Shown here piece after piece: positions 17,903 to 26,533 of a DNA stretch of 48,754 nucleotides (its first letter is position 1; each line of letters opens with the position of its first letter). This stretch comes from Cytophagaceae bacterium (GTDB lineage Bacteria; Bacteroidota; Bacteroidia; Flavobacteriales; Flavobacteriaceae), in assembly GCA_002712765.1 (NCBI GenBank), contig PAUP01000106.1, positions 1 to 48,754 of the forward strand. Direction: 5' to 3'. The notes under the pieces are model-generated. The model ran no database searches, had not been told where the DNA came from, and saw nothing but the letters and a program-made list of their open reading frames with translations. The translations under genes and the position numbers were made by a program.

Positions 17903-19195
17903 TTAATAGTGGCACTTACCACATTCAAGACCACCCATTTGAGCAGCTGTAAGTTGCTCTACACCGTATTTCTTTGAAAGCTCGGCGTGGATTTTTTCGT
18001 AATAAGGATTACCCTGAATTTTTACATTGGTCTCACGGTGACAGTTAATACACCATCCCATGGTAAGTGGAGCGTGTTGATACATAATCTCCATCTCCTC
18101 TACAGGACCGTGACATTTTTGACATTCTATCTCGGCCACAGAAACGTGCTGCGAGTGATTGAAATACGCGAAGTCTGGTAAGTTGTGAATGCGAACCCAT
18201 TCTACAGGAGAGGTTTCACCCGTATACGATTGTGTTGCTTCATCCCACCCTACAGCGGCGTATAATTTTTGAATCTCTTTATTGTAATCTACTCCGTACT
18301 CTACTCCTTCTGCCTGCACCTCTGGCGCCACCTCTGCGATAGACTTGTGACAGTTCATACAGATGTTAAGCGATGGTATTCCAGAGTGCTTACTCACACG
18401 AGCACTAGAGTGACAGTATTTACACTCAATCTCATTAGATCCTGCGTGGATACGGTGAGAGTAGTGAATAGGCTGGATAGGCGCATATCCTTGATTAACA
18501 TCTACAGACATCATTGCGCCATAAGCAAAGTAAGCTCCACCTAGCATGAGTAAGATCACAGTAACAAGCACCAAGAATTGATTCTCGACAAAGGCTTTCC
18601 AGATAGGACGCCCTTTTGGCTCTTGGTGTAACTCTATATTTTGCGCTTGCGCAAAACGCTTTAACGTATTGTTTACTAAAAATAAGATAGCTACCAGCAA
18701 TAAGAAAACCACAGCAAGAATACCAAGGATCACATTGTTAGAAACACCAGCACCTCCGCCGCCTTGTCCATCCTGCGCAGCATCAACAACAACAGGTTCA
18801 GGCTTCTCGGTTTGAGTGTAAGCAAGAATATTACTGATATCTGCATCAGACAATCCCTCAAAGGAGTTCATAATTTTCTTCCCGTTCTCTTCCCATGTTG
18901 CCACGGCACGAGAATCTCCAGCGGCGATCAATTCTTGAGAATTGCGAATCCACTTGGCGAGCCACTCGTAATCTTCATCGTACTTTTCGACTACGCCGTA
19001 AAGAGCAGGCCCTGTGGCTGGCTTATACAATTTGTGACAAGCAGCACAGTTAGCTTTAAACAGCGCCTCTCCTGCGGCTGCGTCTCCGGCAGCAGCATCA
19101 ACTTGCGCAAAAATAGATGTAGAGAATGTGAGCAAAAAGGCTGCACATAGCGTGATAATTCTATAGAATGAATTACGGCGTTTAACCTGTATCAT
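17903..19195 (-). CDS. actA: Alternative complex III multiheme cytochrome subunit ActA, six hemes
   Basis: 430 residues and six CxxCH heme sites: CAACH (residue 50), CKYCH (258), CMNCH (279), CQKCH (358), CINCH (382) and CGKCH (425, almost at the end). A signal peptide leads into a monoheme cytochrome c domain (about 35-130). A Gly-rich linker and two helices (about 154-174 and 207-228) follow, then the pentaheme part that defines ActA. The first domain is an addition compared with the pentaheme ActA of Rhodothermus and could replace a separate soluble cytochrome c. It is the first gene of the operon; its promoter region carries the shared AGTTCTAA motif. Confidence 0.95.
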   Translation of the reverse strand: MIQVKRRNSFYRIITLCAAFLLTFSTSIFAQVDAAAGDAAAGEALFKANCAACHKLYKPATGPALYGVVEKYDEDYEWLAKWIRNSQELIAAGDSRAVATWEENGKKIMNSFEGLSDADISNILAYTQTEKPEPVVVDAAQDGQGGGGAGVSNNVILGILAVVFLLLVAILFLVNNTLKRFAQAQNIELHQEPKGRPIWKAFVENQFLVLVTVILLMLGGAYFAYGAMMSVDVNQGYAPIQPIHYSHRIHAGSNEIECKYCHSSARVSKHSGIPSLNICMNCHKSIAEVAPEVQAEGVEYGVDYNKEIQKLYAAVGWDEATQSYTGETSPVEWVRIHNLPDFAYFNHSQHVSVAEIECQKCHGPVEEMEIMYQHAPLTMGWCINCHRETNVKIQGNPYYEKIHAELSKKYGVEQLTAAQMGGLECGKCHY

Positions 19196-19287
19196 AATTT
19201 GTATTGAATTAGCTTCAAACTTTTGGCGCGATATGATCTTGTCAAAACTGTTAACAAGACGTTAATCGCACACCTCAAAATTGAATG

Positions 19288-19307
19288 CAAAAATAAGACT
19301 TAGAACT
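19288..19307 (-). promoter_or_regulatory. Promoter of act-cox operon with operator-like AGTTCTAA
   Basis: On the minus strand TATTTTTG (19288-19295) fits the -7 consensus TAnnTTTG. AGTTCTAA (19300-19307) stands 4 nt upstream of it. No clear -33 TTG is present, which suggests dependence on an activator, or weak basal activity. It lies about 93 nt upstream of the actA ATG. Confidence 0.5.
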
Positions 19308-19348
19308 CGTTTTACCTTGCTCCTAAAAGCGCTTGTATCTAATTTATA

Positions 19349-19400
19349 TTAGTTCTAAATAATATTTTAAATTTGTTTTAGTTCTAATACTTTACCTTTG
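19349..19400 (+). promoter_or_regulatory. Promoter of SPOR-domain gene with two TTAGTTCTAA repeats
   Basis: TTTG (19372-19375), a 17-nt spacer and TACCTTTG (19393-19400) form a consensus Bacteroidota promoter. TTAGTTCTAA occurs at 19349-19358 and again at 19378-19387, 29 bp apart; the second copy lies in the spacer 5 nt before the -7 box. The decamer is a short inverted repeat, TTAG-NN-CTAA. Transcription would start about 10 nt before the ATG. Confidence 0.6.
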
Positions 19401-19417
19401 TCAAAAATACACCAGAA

Positions 19418-19807
19418 ATGAAGTATATGCCACGTTTTAACCGTTTTTTTTTACTGGTTTTTAGCTTGTTTTCTTTTGCTTTCGCGAAAGCGCAAAATGG
19501 CACCACCACGGTGATTCAAAACCCTAAAATTGAGCAGCTTATTGCGCTCAAAGCAGACATGAGCATAGAGGGCGAACTCGCTGATCGATACAAGATCCAA
19601 ATCTTTTCTGGAAATTTAAACAGTGCCCAAGTGGCGCTAAAAAAGTTTCTTAATAAAGTAGGTTTATGGCGTGGTAAAATCACCTACGAAACGCCTAATT
19701 ATAAGGTGTGGGTTGGGAATTTTAGAAACCGATTGGAGGCAGATCGCGCACTTATCGCGGTTAAAAAGGAATTTCCGAGCGCCTTTATTTTTAAACCGGA
19801 ACGATAA
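19418..19807 (+). CDS. Exported SPOR-domain protein
   Basis: 129 residues. A signal peptide (hydrophobic FFLLVFSLFSFAFA) is followed by a short linker and a SPOR domain covering about residues 55-128 (DRYKIQIFSGNLNSAQ, VWVGNFRNRLEADRAL). SPOR domains bind denuded glycan strands of septal peptidoglycan, so the protein is probably periplasmic and linked to cell-wall remodelling or division. A perfect GCTTTCGCGAAAGC palindrome encodes the AFAKA at the expected signal-peptidase cleavage region. It is divergent from actA and shares the control region with it. Confidence 0.85.
   Translation: MKYMPRFNRFFLLVFSLFSFAFAKAQNGTTTVIQNPKIEQLIALKADMSIEGELADRYKIQIFSGNLNSAQVALKKFLNKVGLWRGKITYETPNYKVWVGNFRNRLEADRALIAVKKEFPSAFIFKPER
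19478..19491. repeat. Palindrome GCTTTCGCGAAAGC, copy 2
   Basis: Perfect. Inside the SPOR gene, read as AFAKA at the signal-peptide end. Confidence 0.95.
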
Positions 19808-19855
19808 ACAAACAAAAGACCAAAAGGAGCTACTCTCATCCAATAATTAGGTCAA

Positions 19856-20659
19856 ATGAATCAGATTGAACACATTGAAAAGGAGATCGCACACTTGCGC
19901 GATCTATTGAGAAATCATGAGCTATATCATCAATTAAAAAGCGTTGATGATATCGGTGTATTTATGGAGCATCACGTTTTTGCTGTATGGGATTTTATGT
20001 CGCTCTTAAAATTTCTACAAAACAAGTTAACCCATGTACAAACACCTTGGATACCAGCCAAAAATGCCAAGCTTTCCAGATTTATTAACGAAATCGTATA
20101 TGGCGAAGAAAGCGACATTAATGAGTTAGGAGAGGCCAAAAGTCACTTCCAAATGTATCTGGACGCCATGGATCAAGTGGGCAGTAACATCACAGAAATT
20201 GGACAATTCATACAACTTATTGAAGCGGGATATACCCTAGAGTACAGCCTTTCTCATATCAAAATTGACCCAAGGGTGGCCGCGTTTATACGGTTTACTT
20301 TTTCTGTGATTGATACAAATCAAGCTCACCTAGTTGCCTCGGCCTTTACCTTTGGACGGGAAGATATTATTCCTGATCTATTTATTGAAATCCTAAAAGC
20401 TGCCGATGCAGAAAATAGCACTTATAACAAGTTAAGGTACTACCTCCAACGACATATCGAACTAGATGGAGATCAGCATGGGCCACTTTCGTTACAGATG
20501 GTTTCCGAACTCTGTGGCGACGATCAGCAAAAATGGCAGCAAGCCCTTGAGGTGGCGCAATTGGCACTCAACAAAAGAATTGGCTTATGGGATGCTATTA
20601 CTGATATACTAAAAGAAGGGACAGCCCATAAAGCCCTCAACAGCAGCTCACTTGCCTAA
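19856..20659 (+). CDS. DUF3050 protein (heme-oxygenase-like fold)
   Basis: 267 residues, mostly helical, without a signal peptide. The N-terminal segment ([35 protein letters not shown]) is the DUF3050 signature; the family is predicted to adopt the heme oxygenase-like helical bundle seen in metal- or heme-using oxygenases. The Hxx[10 protein letters not shown] and later histidines could be ligands, but no reaction is established. It follows the SPOR gene by 48 nt on the same strand and may share its transcript; a strong terminator follows. Confidence 0.8.
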   Translation: MNQIEHIEKEIAHLRDLLRNHELYHQLKSVDDIGVFMEHHVFAVWDFMSLLKFLQNKLTHVQTPWIPAKNAKLSRFINEIVYGEESDINELGEAKSHFQMYLDAMDQVGSNITEIGQFIQLIEAGYTLEYSLSHIKIDPRVAAFIRFTFSVIDTNQAHLVASAFTFGREDIIPDLFIEILKAADAENSTYNKLRYYLQRHIELDGDQHGPLSLQMVSELCGDDQQKWQQALEVAQLALNKRIGLWDAITDILKEGTAHKALNSSSLA

Positions 20660-20724
20660 ACCAAGCATTACAAGGTGATAGATCTGAATAAGCATCTGGT
20701 CCTACACCATCAAAAATACCGCAT

Positions 20725-20760
20725 AAAAAAGGGTCTCTGTTTTGGCAGAGACCCTTTTTT
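20725..20760. terminator. Bidirectional terminator between DUF3050 gene and infB
   Basis: GGGTCTCTG / CAGAGACCC stem (9 bp) with a 6-nt loop, flanked by A6 on the left and T6 on the right. The two genes converge on it, so it can end both transcripts. Confidence 0.92.
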
Positions 20761-20783
20761 ACTATTTAATTTTATTTGAAAGC

Positions 20784-23504
20784 TTACAGCTTTTTCTTTA
20801 CAGCTACTTCTTCGTAAGCCTCAATCACATCGCCAATTTTGATGTCGTTATACCCTTTGATTTGCATACCACAGTCGTAGCCTTTGGATACCTCTTTAAC
20901 GTCATCCTTAAATCGCTTCAAGGTGGCCAATTCTCCGGTATAAACCACTACGCTGTCGCGTATAATACGGATACCAGAATTTCTGTAGATTTTTCCAGTT
21001 AGGACCATACAACCTGCAATAGTACCTACCTTAGAAATCTTAAAGGTTTCGCGTATTTCGGCGGTTCCTGTAATTTCTTCACGCATTTCTGGTGACAACA
21101 TTCCTTCCATCGCGTCTTTAAGATCGTTGATGGCATCGTAAATGATCGAGTATTGTCTGATATCGATTTCTTCCTTATCGGCTATACTTCTAGCATTACC
21201 TGCAGGACGTACATTAAATCCAATAATAATCGCATCAGAGGCTGAGGCTAGAAGTACATCACTCTCTGTAATGGCTCCTACCCCTTTATGTATAATGTTT
21301 ACTGCAATCTCCTCGGTAGACAGTTTTTGGAAACTATCGGTTAAGGCCTCTACAGATCCATCCACATCCCCTTTAAGGATAATATTAAGCTCCTTAAAGT
21401 CACCAAGCGCTATACGACGTCCAATCTCGTCAAGTGTAATATGACGTTGTGTACGTACACTTTGCTCTCGTTGTAACTGTGTTCTCTTAGAAGCGATATC
21501 TTTGGCTTCACGCTCATCGTCCATGACATTAAACTTATCACCTGCTTGTGGGGCGCCGTCCAATCCTAAAATAGAAACTGGTGTCGAAGGTCCCGCTGAC
21601 TTGATTTTCTTACCGCGTTCATCGTGCATGGCTTTGACCTTACCAGAACAAGTTCCGGCAAGTACATAGTCTCCCACTTTAAGGGTTCCGGCCTGCACCA
21701 ATATCGTAGATACATATCCTCGTCCTTTATCCAAGAACGCTTCTACAACGGTTCCAGAAGCATTTTTGGAAGGATTTGCTTGTAGTTCGAGCAATTCGGC
21801 CTCTAGTAATACTTTTTCAAGGAGTTCTTTAACTCCCGTACCTTGCTTGGCCGAGATTTCTTGTGATTGGATTTTTCCTCCCCAATCTTCAACCAATAGA
21901 TTCATTTGCGCCAGTCCTTCTTTAATCTTTTCAGGATTTGCCGTAGGTAGATCTACCTTATTAATCGCAAAGACAATAGGTACACTTGCGGCCTGCGCAT
22001 GAGCAATAGCCTCTTTAGTTTGCGGCATGATGTCATCATCGGCAGCAATCACAATAACTGCGATATCGGTTACTTGTGCTCCACGGGCACGCATGGCCGT
22101 AAAGGCCTCGTGACCTGGTGTATCTAAGAATGCTATTTTTTGACCACTGTCTAATTGTACCCCATAGGCACCAATGTGTTGGGTAATACCTCCACTTTCT
22201 CCTGCGATCACATTTTCTTCTCGGATATAATCCAATAAAGAGGTTTTACCGTGATCTACGTGTCCCATTACTGTCACAATAGGAGCGCGCTCTTTTAAAT
22301 CTTCTGGCGCATCCTCATCTTCTATAATAGACTCTTCGATATCGGCGGTGACAAACTCTACGGTATAGCCAAATTCATCGGCAACTATCGAGAGGGTCTC
22401 TGCATCAAGACGTTGGTTCATGGTTACCATCATACCCAGCGACATACAGGCCGAAATGATATTGGTTACCGGCACATCCATCATGGTAGCAACCTCACTT
22501 ACGGTCACAAACTCTGTTACCTTAAGTACTTTGCTTTCGGCGTCTTGTGCCGCTAATTCTTCTTCAGATTTTTGACGGTGCTGATCACGCTTGTCACGAC
22601 GGTACTTGGCACCTTTTCCTTTGTTAGACTTACCTTGAAGTTTTTCAAGTGTCTCACGTATTTGTTTTTGTACTTCTTCTTCGGTAGGCTCAACCTTGGC
22701 TACCTGACCACGACCTTTACCGCGCTGATTACCCCGCTGATTTCCGCGTTGATTACCCGAACCAGACGATCCCGGCTTGGTAATCCTTTTACGACGCTTT
22801 TTGTTGGCATCACTCGAAGATTCCTTTTTCTTCTTCTCTGGTTTTTTGAATTGCGTCAAATCAATTTTCTGACCCGTAAAGTTGGGGCCATCCAATTTTT
22901 TGTAATCTGTTTTTAAAACATCATCTCCCAGACCTTTTTTTACCTCTTCTTCTGCAGCCGGAGTAGCAGCAGCGGCTGGCGCTTTTGGAGCTTCCTTGGC
23001 TGGCTTTTTCTCTTCTACTACCTTTTTAGGCGCAGCCGCAGCTTTTTTCTTCTCTGTAGTTTTTTCTTCCGTTTTGGGAGTTTCAACTACTTCTGGAGTA
23101 TCTTTTACAACAGGCTTTTCTGCTGGCTTTTCGGCGGCAGGCTCTGTTGTTTTTACTTTTTTATCGAGATCAATCTTTCCTACTTGCTTTGGCCCATCTA
23201 GCTGTGCTTTAGCCTTTACCACCTCAGCTTTTTTAGAAACCTGCTTTGCTTCGAGCTCTTCCTCACGGGCAATACGCAATGCTTCCTTCTCTTTCATCTT
23301 CTCTTCAGCAACCTCTTTAGAGGCTACCTTTTTGTTGGCATCAGTCTGAAACTCATCCGAAAGCACCTCATAAATCTCTGCAGAGATTTTTGTAGTCGGA
23401 CGCGCCTCTATCTCGTAGCCCTTGGAGTTGAGAAACTCCACCGCACGATCTAGAGAAATATTCAGTTCTCTTAATACCTTGTTTAATCGCATGATTGCTG
23501 CCAT
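20784..23504 (-). CDS. infB: Translation initiation factor IF-2
   Basis: 906 residues. IF-2 is the GTPase that brings initiator tRNA to the 30S subunit and promotes subunit joining. An N-terminal IF2-N module ([20 protein letters not shown]) is followed by a long Lys/Glu/Ala/Pro-rich linker (about residues 85-300) containing a NQRG tandem repeat, then the GTPase domain with [17 protein letters not shown] and NKVD. Domains II to IV complete the protein. The linker is variable between species. It is the last gene of rimP-nusA-infB, 51 nt after nusA. Confidence 0.98.
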   Translation of the reverse strand: MAAIMRLNKVLRELNISLDRAVEFLNSKGYEIEARPTTKISAEIYEVLSDEFQTDANKKVASKEVAEEKMKEKEALRIAREEELEAKQVSKKAEVVKAKAQLDGPKQVGKIDLDKKVKTTEPAAEKPAEKPVVKDTPEVVETPKTEEKTTEKKKAAAAPKKVVEEKKPAKEAPKAPAAAATPAAEEEVKKGLGDDVLKTDYKKLDGPNFTGQKIDLTQFKKPEKKKKESSSDANKKRRKRITKPGSSGSGNQRGNQRGNQRGKGRGQVAKVEPTEEEVQKQIRETLEKLQGKSNKGKGAKYRRDKRDQHRQKSEEELAAQDAESKVLKVTEFVTVSEVATMMDVPVTNIISACMSLGMMVTMNQRLDAETLSIVADEFGYTVEFVTADIEESIIEDEDAPEDLKERAPIVTVMGHVDHGKTSLLDYIREENVIAGESGGITQHIGAYGVQLDSGQKIAFLDTPGHEAFTAMRARGAQVTDIAVIVIAADDDIMPQTKEAIAHAQAASVPIVFAINKVDLPTANPEKIKEGLAQMNLLVEDWGGKIQSQEISAKQGTGVKELLEKVLLEAELLELQANPSKNASGTVVEAFLDKGRGYVSTILVQAGTLKVGDYVLAGTCSGKVKAMHDERGKKIKSAGPSTPVSILGLDGAPQAGDKFNVMDDEREAKDIASKRTQLQREQSVRTQRHITLDEIGRRIALGDFKELNIILKGDVDGSVEALTDSFQKLSTEEIAVNIIHKGVGAITESDVLLASASDAIIIGFNVRPAGNARSIADKEEIDIRQYSIIYDAINDLKDAMEGMLSPEMREEITGTAEIRETFKISKVGTIAGCMVLTGKIYRNSGIRIIRDSVVVYTGELATLKRFKDDVKEVSKGYDCGMQIKGYNDIKIGDVIEAYEEVAVKKKL
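22723..22758 (-). repeat. Three tandem 12-bp units coding NQRG in IF-2
   Basis: Three 12-bp units (CGCTGATTACCC, CGCTGATTTCCG, CGTTGATTACCC on the plus strand) encode consecutive NQRG repeats in the basic linker of IF-2. They keep the frame and may vary in number between strains by slippage. Confidence 0.8.
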
Positions 23505-23555
23505 AAACTCTTTTAAATTATATTCTTATTCCTGCTTACTGTTTGTCAGGAAATT

Positions 23556-24788
23556 TTATTCTTCAAATTCTGCCTTTAGAATACGCATGACGTCTAATAC
23601 AGTTTCTTCTTCAAGATCTGTACGACGTACCAAATCTTCGACGTCTTGTTCTAAAATACTTCTTGCAGTATCGAGACCGATCTTTGCAAATTCTGCAATA
23701 ATCCAATCTTCGATTTCATCAGAGAATTCTGAAAGCTCAACGTCTTCCTCAACTCCTTCTCTGTATACATCTATTTCGTAACCGGTCAATTGCCCAGCCA
23801 ACCTAATGTTGTGACCGCCTCTACCAATTGCCTTACTCACTTCTTCAGGCTTTAACATTACCTGAGCCGTTTTCTTTTCTTCGTCAATCTTAATGCTCGT
23901 AATACGCGCCGGACTCAAGGCTCGGGTGATAAACAAGTTTAAGTTGTTGGTGTAATTGATCACATCGATGTTCTCATTTCCTAATTCACGTACAATACCG
24001 TGAATACGAGAACCTTTCATTCCTACACAAGCTCCTACAGGGTCAATACGATCATCGTACGAATCTACGGCAACTTTTGCTTTTTCACCTGGAATACGAA
24101 CTACTTTTTTAATGGTAATTAATCCATCAAAGACTTCTGGTATTTCAGATTCAAACAATTTCTCCAAAAATAATGGAGCGGTACGCGACATGATAATAGC
24201 CGGCTTATTTCCTTTGAGCTCAACACTTTCGATAATTCCTCTAACGTTTTCGCCTTTGCGAAAAAAGTCAGAAGGTATTTGACGATCCTTTGGCAAGATA
24301 ATCTCGTTACCCTCATCATCCAACAAAATAATAGCCCTATGACGGATGTGATGTACTTCTGCTGTGTACAACTCTCCTTCGAGTTCTTTAAACTGCTTGT
24401 AGATATTGGTATTGTCGTGCTCGTGGATCTTACTAATTAGATTTTGGCGCAAAGCCAAAATAGAACGACGCCCTAGGTCGATCAATTTTACTTCTTCAGA
24501 CACATCTTCTCCTACCTCAAAATCTTCCTCAATTTTACGAGCGGCCGACAAGGATATCTCTGCATTGGGGTCTTCAACTTCTCCATCGGCTACAACCACT
24601 CGGTTACGCCAAATCTCGAGATCCCCTTTGTCTGGATTAATAATTATATCAAAGTTATCGTCACTTCCAAAACGTCTTTTCAGCGTGCTTCTAAATACCT
24701 CTTCAAGTATCGCCATAAGCGTCACTCTATCGATTAACTTATCGTCTTTAAATTCTGAAAAAGAATCGATTAACGCGAGATTCTCCAT
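23556..24788 (-). CDS. nusA: Transcription termination/antitermination factor NusA
   Basis: 410 residues. NusA binds RNA polymerase and nascent RNA and modulates pausing and termination. Domains in order: N-terminal polymerase-binding domain (about 1-130), S1 domain (about 135-200) and two KH domains (about 200-345, with VGACVGMKGSRI and AIGRGGHNIRLA). A short acidic C-terminal region follows. It lacks the C-terminal AR repeats of the E. coli protein, as is normal in Bacteroidota. It lies 11 nt after rimP. Confidence 0.97.
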   Translation of the reverse strand: MENLALIDSFSEFKDDKLIDRVTLMAILEEVFRSTLKRRFGSDDNFDIIINPDKGDLEIWRNRVVVADGEVEDPNAEISLSAARKIEEDFEVGEDVSEEVKLIDLGRRSILALRQNLISKIHEHDNTNIYKQFKELEGELYTAEVHHIRHRAIILLDDEGNEIILPKDRQIPSDFFRKGENVRGIIESVELKGNKPAIIMSRTAPLFLEKLFESEIPEVFDGLITIKKVVRIPGEKAKVAVDSYDDRIDPVGACVGMKGSRIHGIVRELGNENIDVINYTNNLNLFITRALSPARITSIKIDEEKKTAQVMLKPEEVSKAIGRGGHNIRLAGQLTGYEIDVYREGVEEDVELSEFSDEIEDWIIAEFAKIGLDTARSILEQDVEDLVRRTDLEEETVLDVMRILKAEFEE

Positions 24789-24799
24789 ATCAATTTAGC

Positions 24800-25264
24800 T
24801 TAAAATTTAATCTTAACTTTTGCTTCTGTAATTTCTTGGTAAGGGATGTACTCGGTTTTTTCTACGGTTACTTTTCCTTTACCCACTGGTTTTGGCTCTC
24901 TAGCTTTCCAAAAAAGGGTAATTCCTTCTTCGGTCACTTCTTGTAAAGCGCCTTCCAGCTTATCTCCTTTGGCGGTTTTCACCTCCAGAGTTCTACCTTC
25001 ATTTTTGCGATACTGACGTACATTTTGAAGTGGAGCCGTAGCTCCGCATGACATCACCTCTAAGGCAAAATCTTCTTCTTCTCGATCGAGGTTATGCTCG
25101 ATTTTGCGGCTTACCGCCATACAGTCTTCTACCGTAACACCTTGGTCTCCGTCTAGGGTTACCTTAATTTCGTTGGCTCCCTGAATCTCGAAATCAATCA
25201 AGAAAAGAGAAGGATTTTCGTCTAAGGCCTCGGCCAACAGTTTTTGTACTTTTTCTTTCAGCAT
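24800..25264 (-). CDS. rimP: Ribosome maturation factor RimP
   Basis: 154 residues. RimP is needed for late maturation of the 30S subunit. The N-terminal alpha/beta domain (VTLDGDQGVTVEDCMAVSRKIE) and a C-terminal SH3-like domain are both visible. It is the first gene of the rimP-nusA-infB operon, an order conserved across bacteria. Its promoter and a leader hairpin lie just upstream. Confidence 0.95.
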   Translation of the reverse strand: MLKEKVQKLLAEALDENPSLFLIDFEIQGANEIKVTLDGDQGVTVEDCMAVSRKIEHNLDREEEDFALEVMSCGATAPLQNVRQYRKNEGRTLEVKTAKGDKLEGALQEVTEEGITLFWKAREPKPVGKGKVTVEKTEYIPYQEITEAKVKIKF

Positions 25265-25279
25265 CTTTGGCTATAAAAA

Positions 25280-25299
25280 GAGGGGACTGCCGTCCCCTC
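25280..25299 (-). promoter_or_regulatory. Leader hairpin upstream of rimP
   Basis: GAGGGGAC / GTCCCCTC, a perfect 8-bp stem with a 4-nt loop, lies in the short 5' leader of the rimP-nusA-infB transcript, 15 nt before the ATG. It lacks a long U-run on the minus strand, so it is more likely a leader structure affecting translation or stability than a terminator. Confidence 0.5.
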
Positions 25300-25325
25300 G
25301 TTTTCGCTATTCGTTTTCAACGGTG

Positions 25326-25355
25326 CAAATATAGTACAAAATATTGAGTTTCAAA
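25326..25355 (-). promoter_or_regulatory. Promoter of rimP-nusA-infB
   Basis: TTTG (complement of 25352-25355), an 18-nt spacer and TATATTTG (25326-25333) on the minus strand match the Bacteroidota consensus fully. The leader would be about 55 nt. Confidence 0.72.
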
Positions 25356-25434
25356 AGCCCTAGATACCGCCGATTATTTTGTAAATTTAATCTAGTCACA
25401 TTACCAATTTTGGCAAACCACTAATCCTCAAATT

Positions 25435-26274
25435 ATGATTAAAAAAATACTCGTTCCTACAGATTTTTCAGATCAGGCAGAAAATGCGCTCCGAGTAGCA
25501 GCAGATCTCGCGCGCAAACACAATAGCGAAATCAACTTGCTTCATATGTTAGAACTTCCTATGGAATTGGTAGATGGAGCCTATGGTGGTTCTAAAAGCG
25601 ATCTGCCTGAAGCCCTGTTTTTTATGAAACTAGCGCACCAAAAATTTGAGACTATGATGAGTGCACCTTTTCTGGACGGCATCACGGTGCACGAGACCGC
25701 AGAGTTTGACGGTGCTTTTGACGGCATTATGGATTATGCCAAAAAATACGAGGCCGATCTCATAGTGATGGGATCCCATGGCGCAAGTGGTTTGCAGGAG
25801 TTTTTTATAGGCTCCAATACAGAAAAAGTGGTGCGCAATTCTGAAATACCTGTACTAGTGATCAAAAAGCGGCATGAATCTTTTGAGATACAAAATTTTA
25901 TTTACGCCCTAGATTTTCAGGCAGAGAATCACAATGCGTTCAAACAAGCTATTGCTTTCGCGAAAGCGAATGAGGTCACACTGCACACGCTGTACGTCAA
26001 TACACCAGGTGATTTTCGAACCACCAAGGAGGTCGAAGAACAAATGGAGGCATTTATGCGCGAGGAGAAAGCGCCCCCAACCAATTACACCCTGAATATA
26101 TACAATGATACCTCTATAGAAAAAGGCATCTTAAATTTTGCCGAAACTATTGGATCAGGGCTGATAGGCATAGGAACCCACGGTCGTAAAGGTCTGGCAC
26201 ATTTTCTAAATGGCTCTCTGAGCGAGGGCTTAGTAAATCACGCACAGCGCCCTGTCATTACCTTCAAAATATAA
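25435..26274 (+). CDS. Tandem universal stress protein (UspA family)
   Basis: 279 residues made of two Usp domains (about 1-148 and 152-279). Both halves keep the ATP-binding pattern G-x2-G-x9-G-(S/T): GSHGASGLQEFFIGSN in the first and [15 protein letters not shown] in the second. Many tandem Usps have lost one site, so two intact motifs suggest that both halves bind nucleotide. It is a cytoplasmic stress-response protein with no defined reaction. A perfect GCTTTCGCGAAAGC copy encodes AFAKA early in domain two. It is monocistronic, with a terminator-like structure directly downstream. Confidence 0.92.
   Translation: MIKKILVPTDFSDQAENALRVAADLARKHNSEINLLHMLELPMELVDGAYGGSKSDLPEALFFMKLAHQKFETMMSAPFLDGITVHETAEFDGAFDGIMDYAKKYEADLIVMGSHGASGLQEFFIGSNTEKVVRNSEIPVLVIKKRHESFEIQNFIYALDFQAENHNAFKQAIAFAKANEVTLHTLYVNTPGDFRTTKEVEEQMEAFMREEKAPPTNYTLNIYNDTSIEKGILNFAETIGSGLIGIGTHGRKGLAHFLNGSLSEGLVNHAQRPVITFKI
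25954..25967. repeat. Palindrome GCTTTCGCGAAAGC, copy 3
   Basis: Perfect. Inside the tandem Usp gene, read as AFAKA. Confidence 0.95.
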
Positions 26275-26280
26275 AAAACA

Positions 26281-26353
26281 AAAAAAGCTCAAACAGCCAT
26301 TGGTCATACTATTAGGGGGATAGTAAACACTTGATAGGTTGTTTGGGTTTTTT
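26281..26353 (+). terminator. Long imperfect terminator-like stem after uspA
   Basis: AAAAAAGCTCAAACAGCC (26281-26298) pairs with GGTTGTTTGGGTTTTTT (26337-26353) with one bulged G and two G-T pairs. The enclosed loop holds its own 6-bp hairpin TACTAT/ATAGTA. The right arm ends in a T-run, as expected for termination of the plus-strand transcript. Confidence 0.6.
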
Positions 26354-26402
26354 ATTATTGTACTCATGTCTTTCTAACAAATTACCACAAAATTGATAGC
26401 AA

Positions 26403-26450
26403 GACCTAAGTGTGCCCAATCACCAAAAATGGTATGACACACTTCTGGTC
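26403..26450. repeat. Interrupted inverted repeat upstream of the hydrolase gene
   Basis: GACC-t-AAGTGTG (26403-26414) pairs with CACACTT-ct-GGTC (26438-26450), and an inner ACC/GGT pair is also possible. It lies in the 259-bp gap between uspA and the hydrolase gene. It could be an operator or a structured leader; no T-run follows, so it is not a standard terminator. Nothing else recognisable lies in this gap beyond the uspA terminator. Confidence 0.35.
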
Positions 26451-26533
26451 GTACTTAAAAGCCGTATGAAGAGTTGTTCTTCTTTTCAAAAAACAGAAAC
26501 AATTTTAAGTGTAAAAAGAGTTAAATTTACATT

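Noticed and set aside
22572-22916. Plus-strand open frame opposite the IF-2 linker
   Set aside because: It is a by-product of the Lys/Gly/Arg-rich coding strand of infB and has no promoter, start context or recognisable domain.
25280-25299. The rimP leader hairpin as a terminator of an upstream gene
   Set aside because: No minus-strand gene lies immediately upstream, and the T-run needed on that strand is missing.
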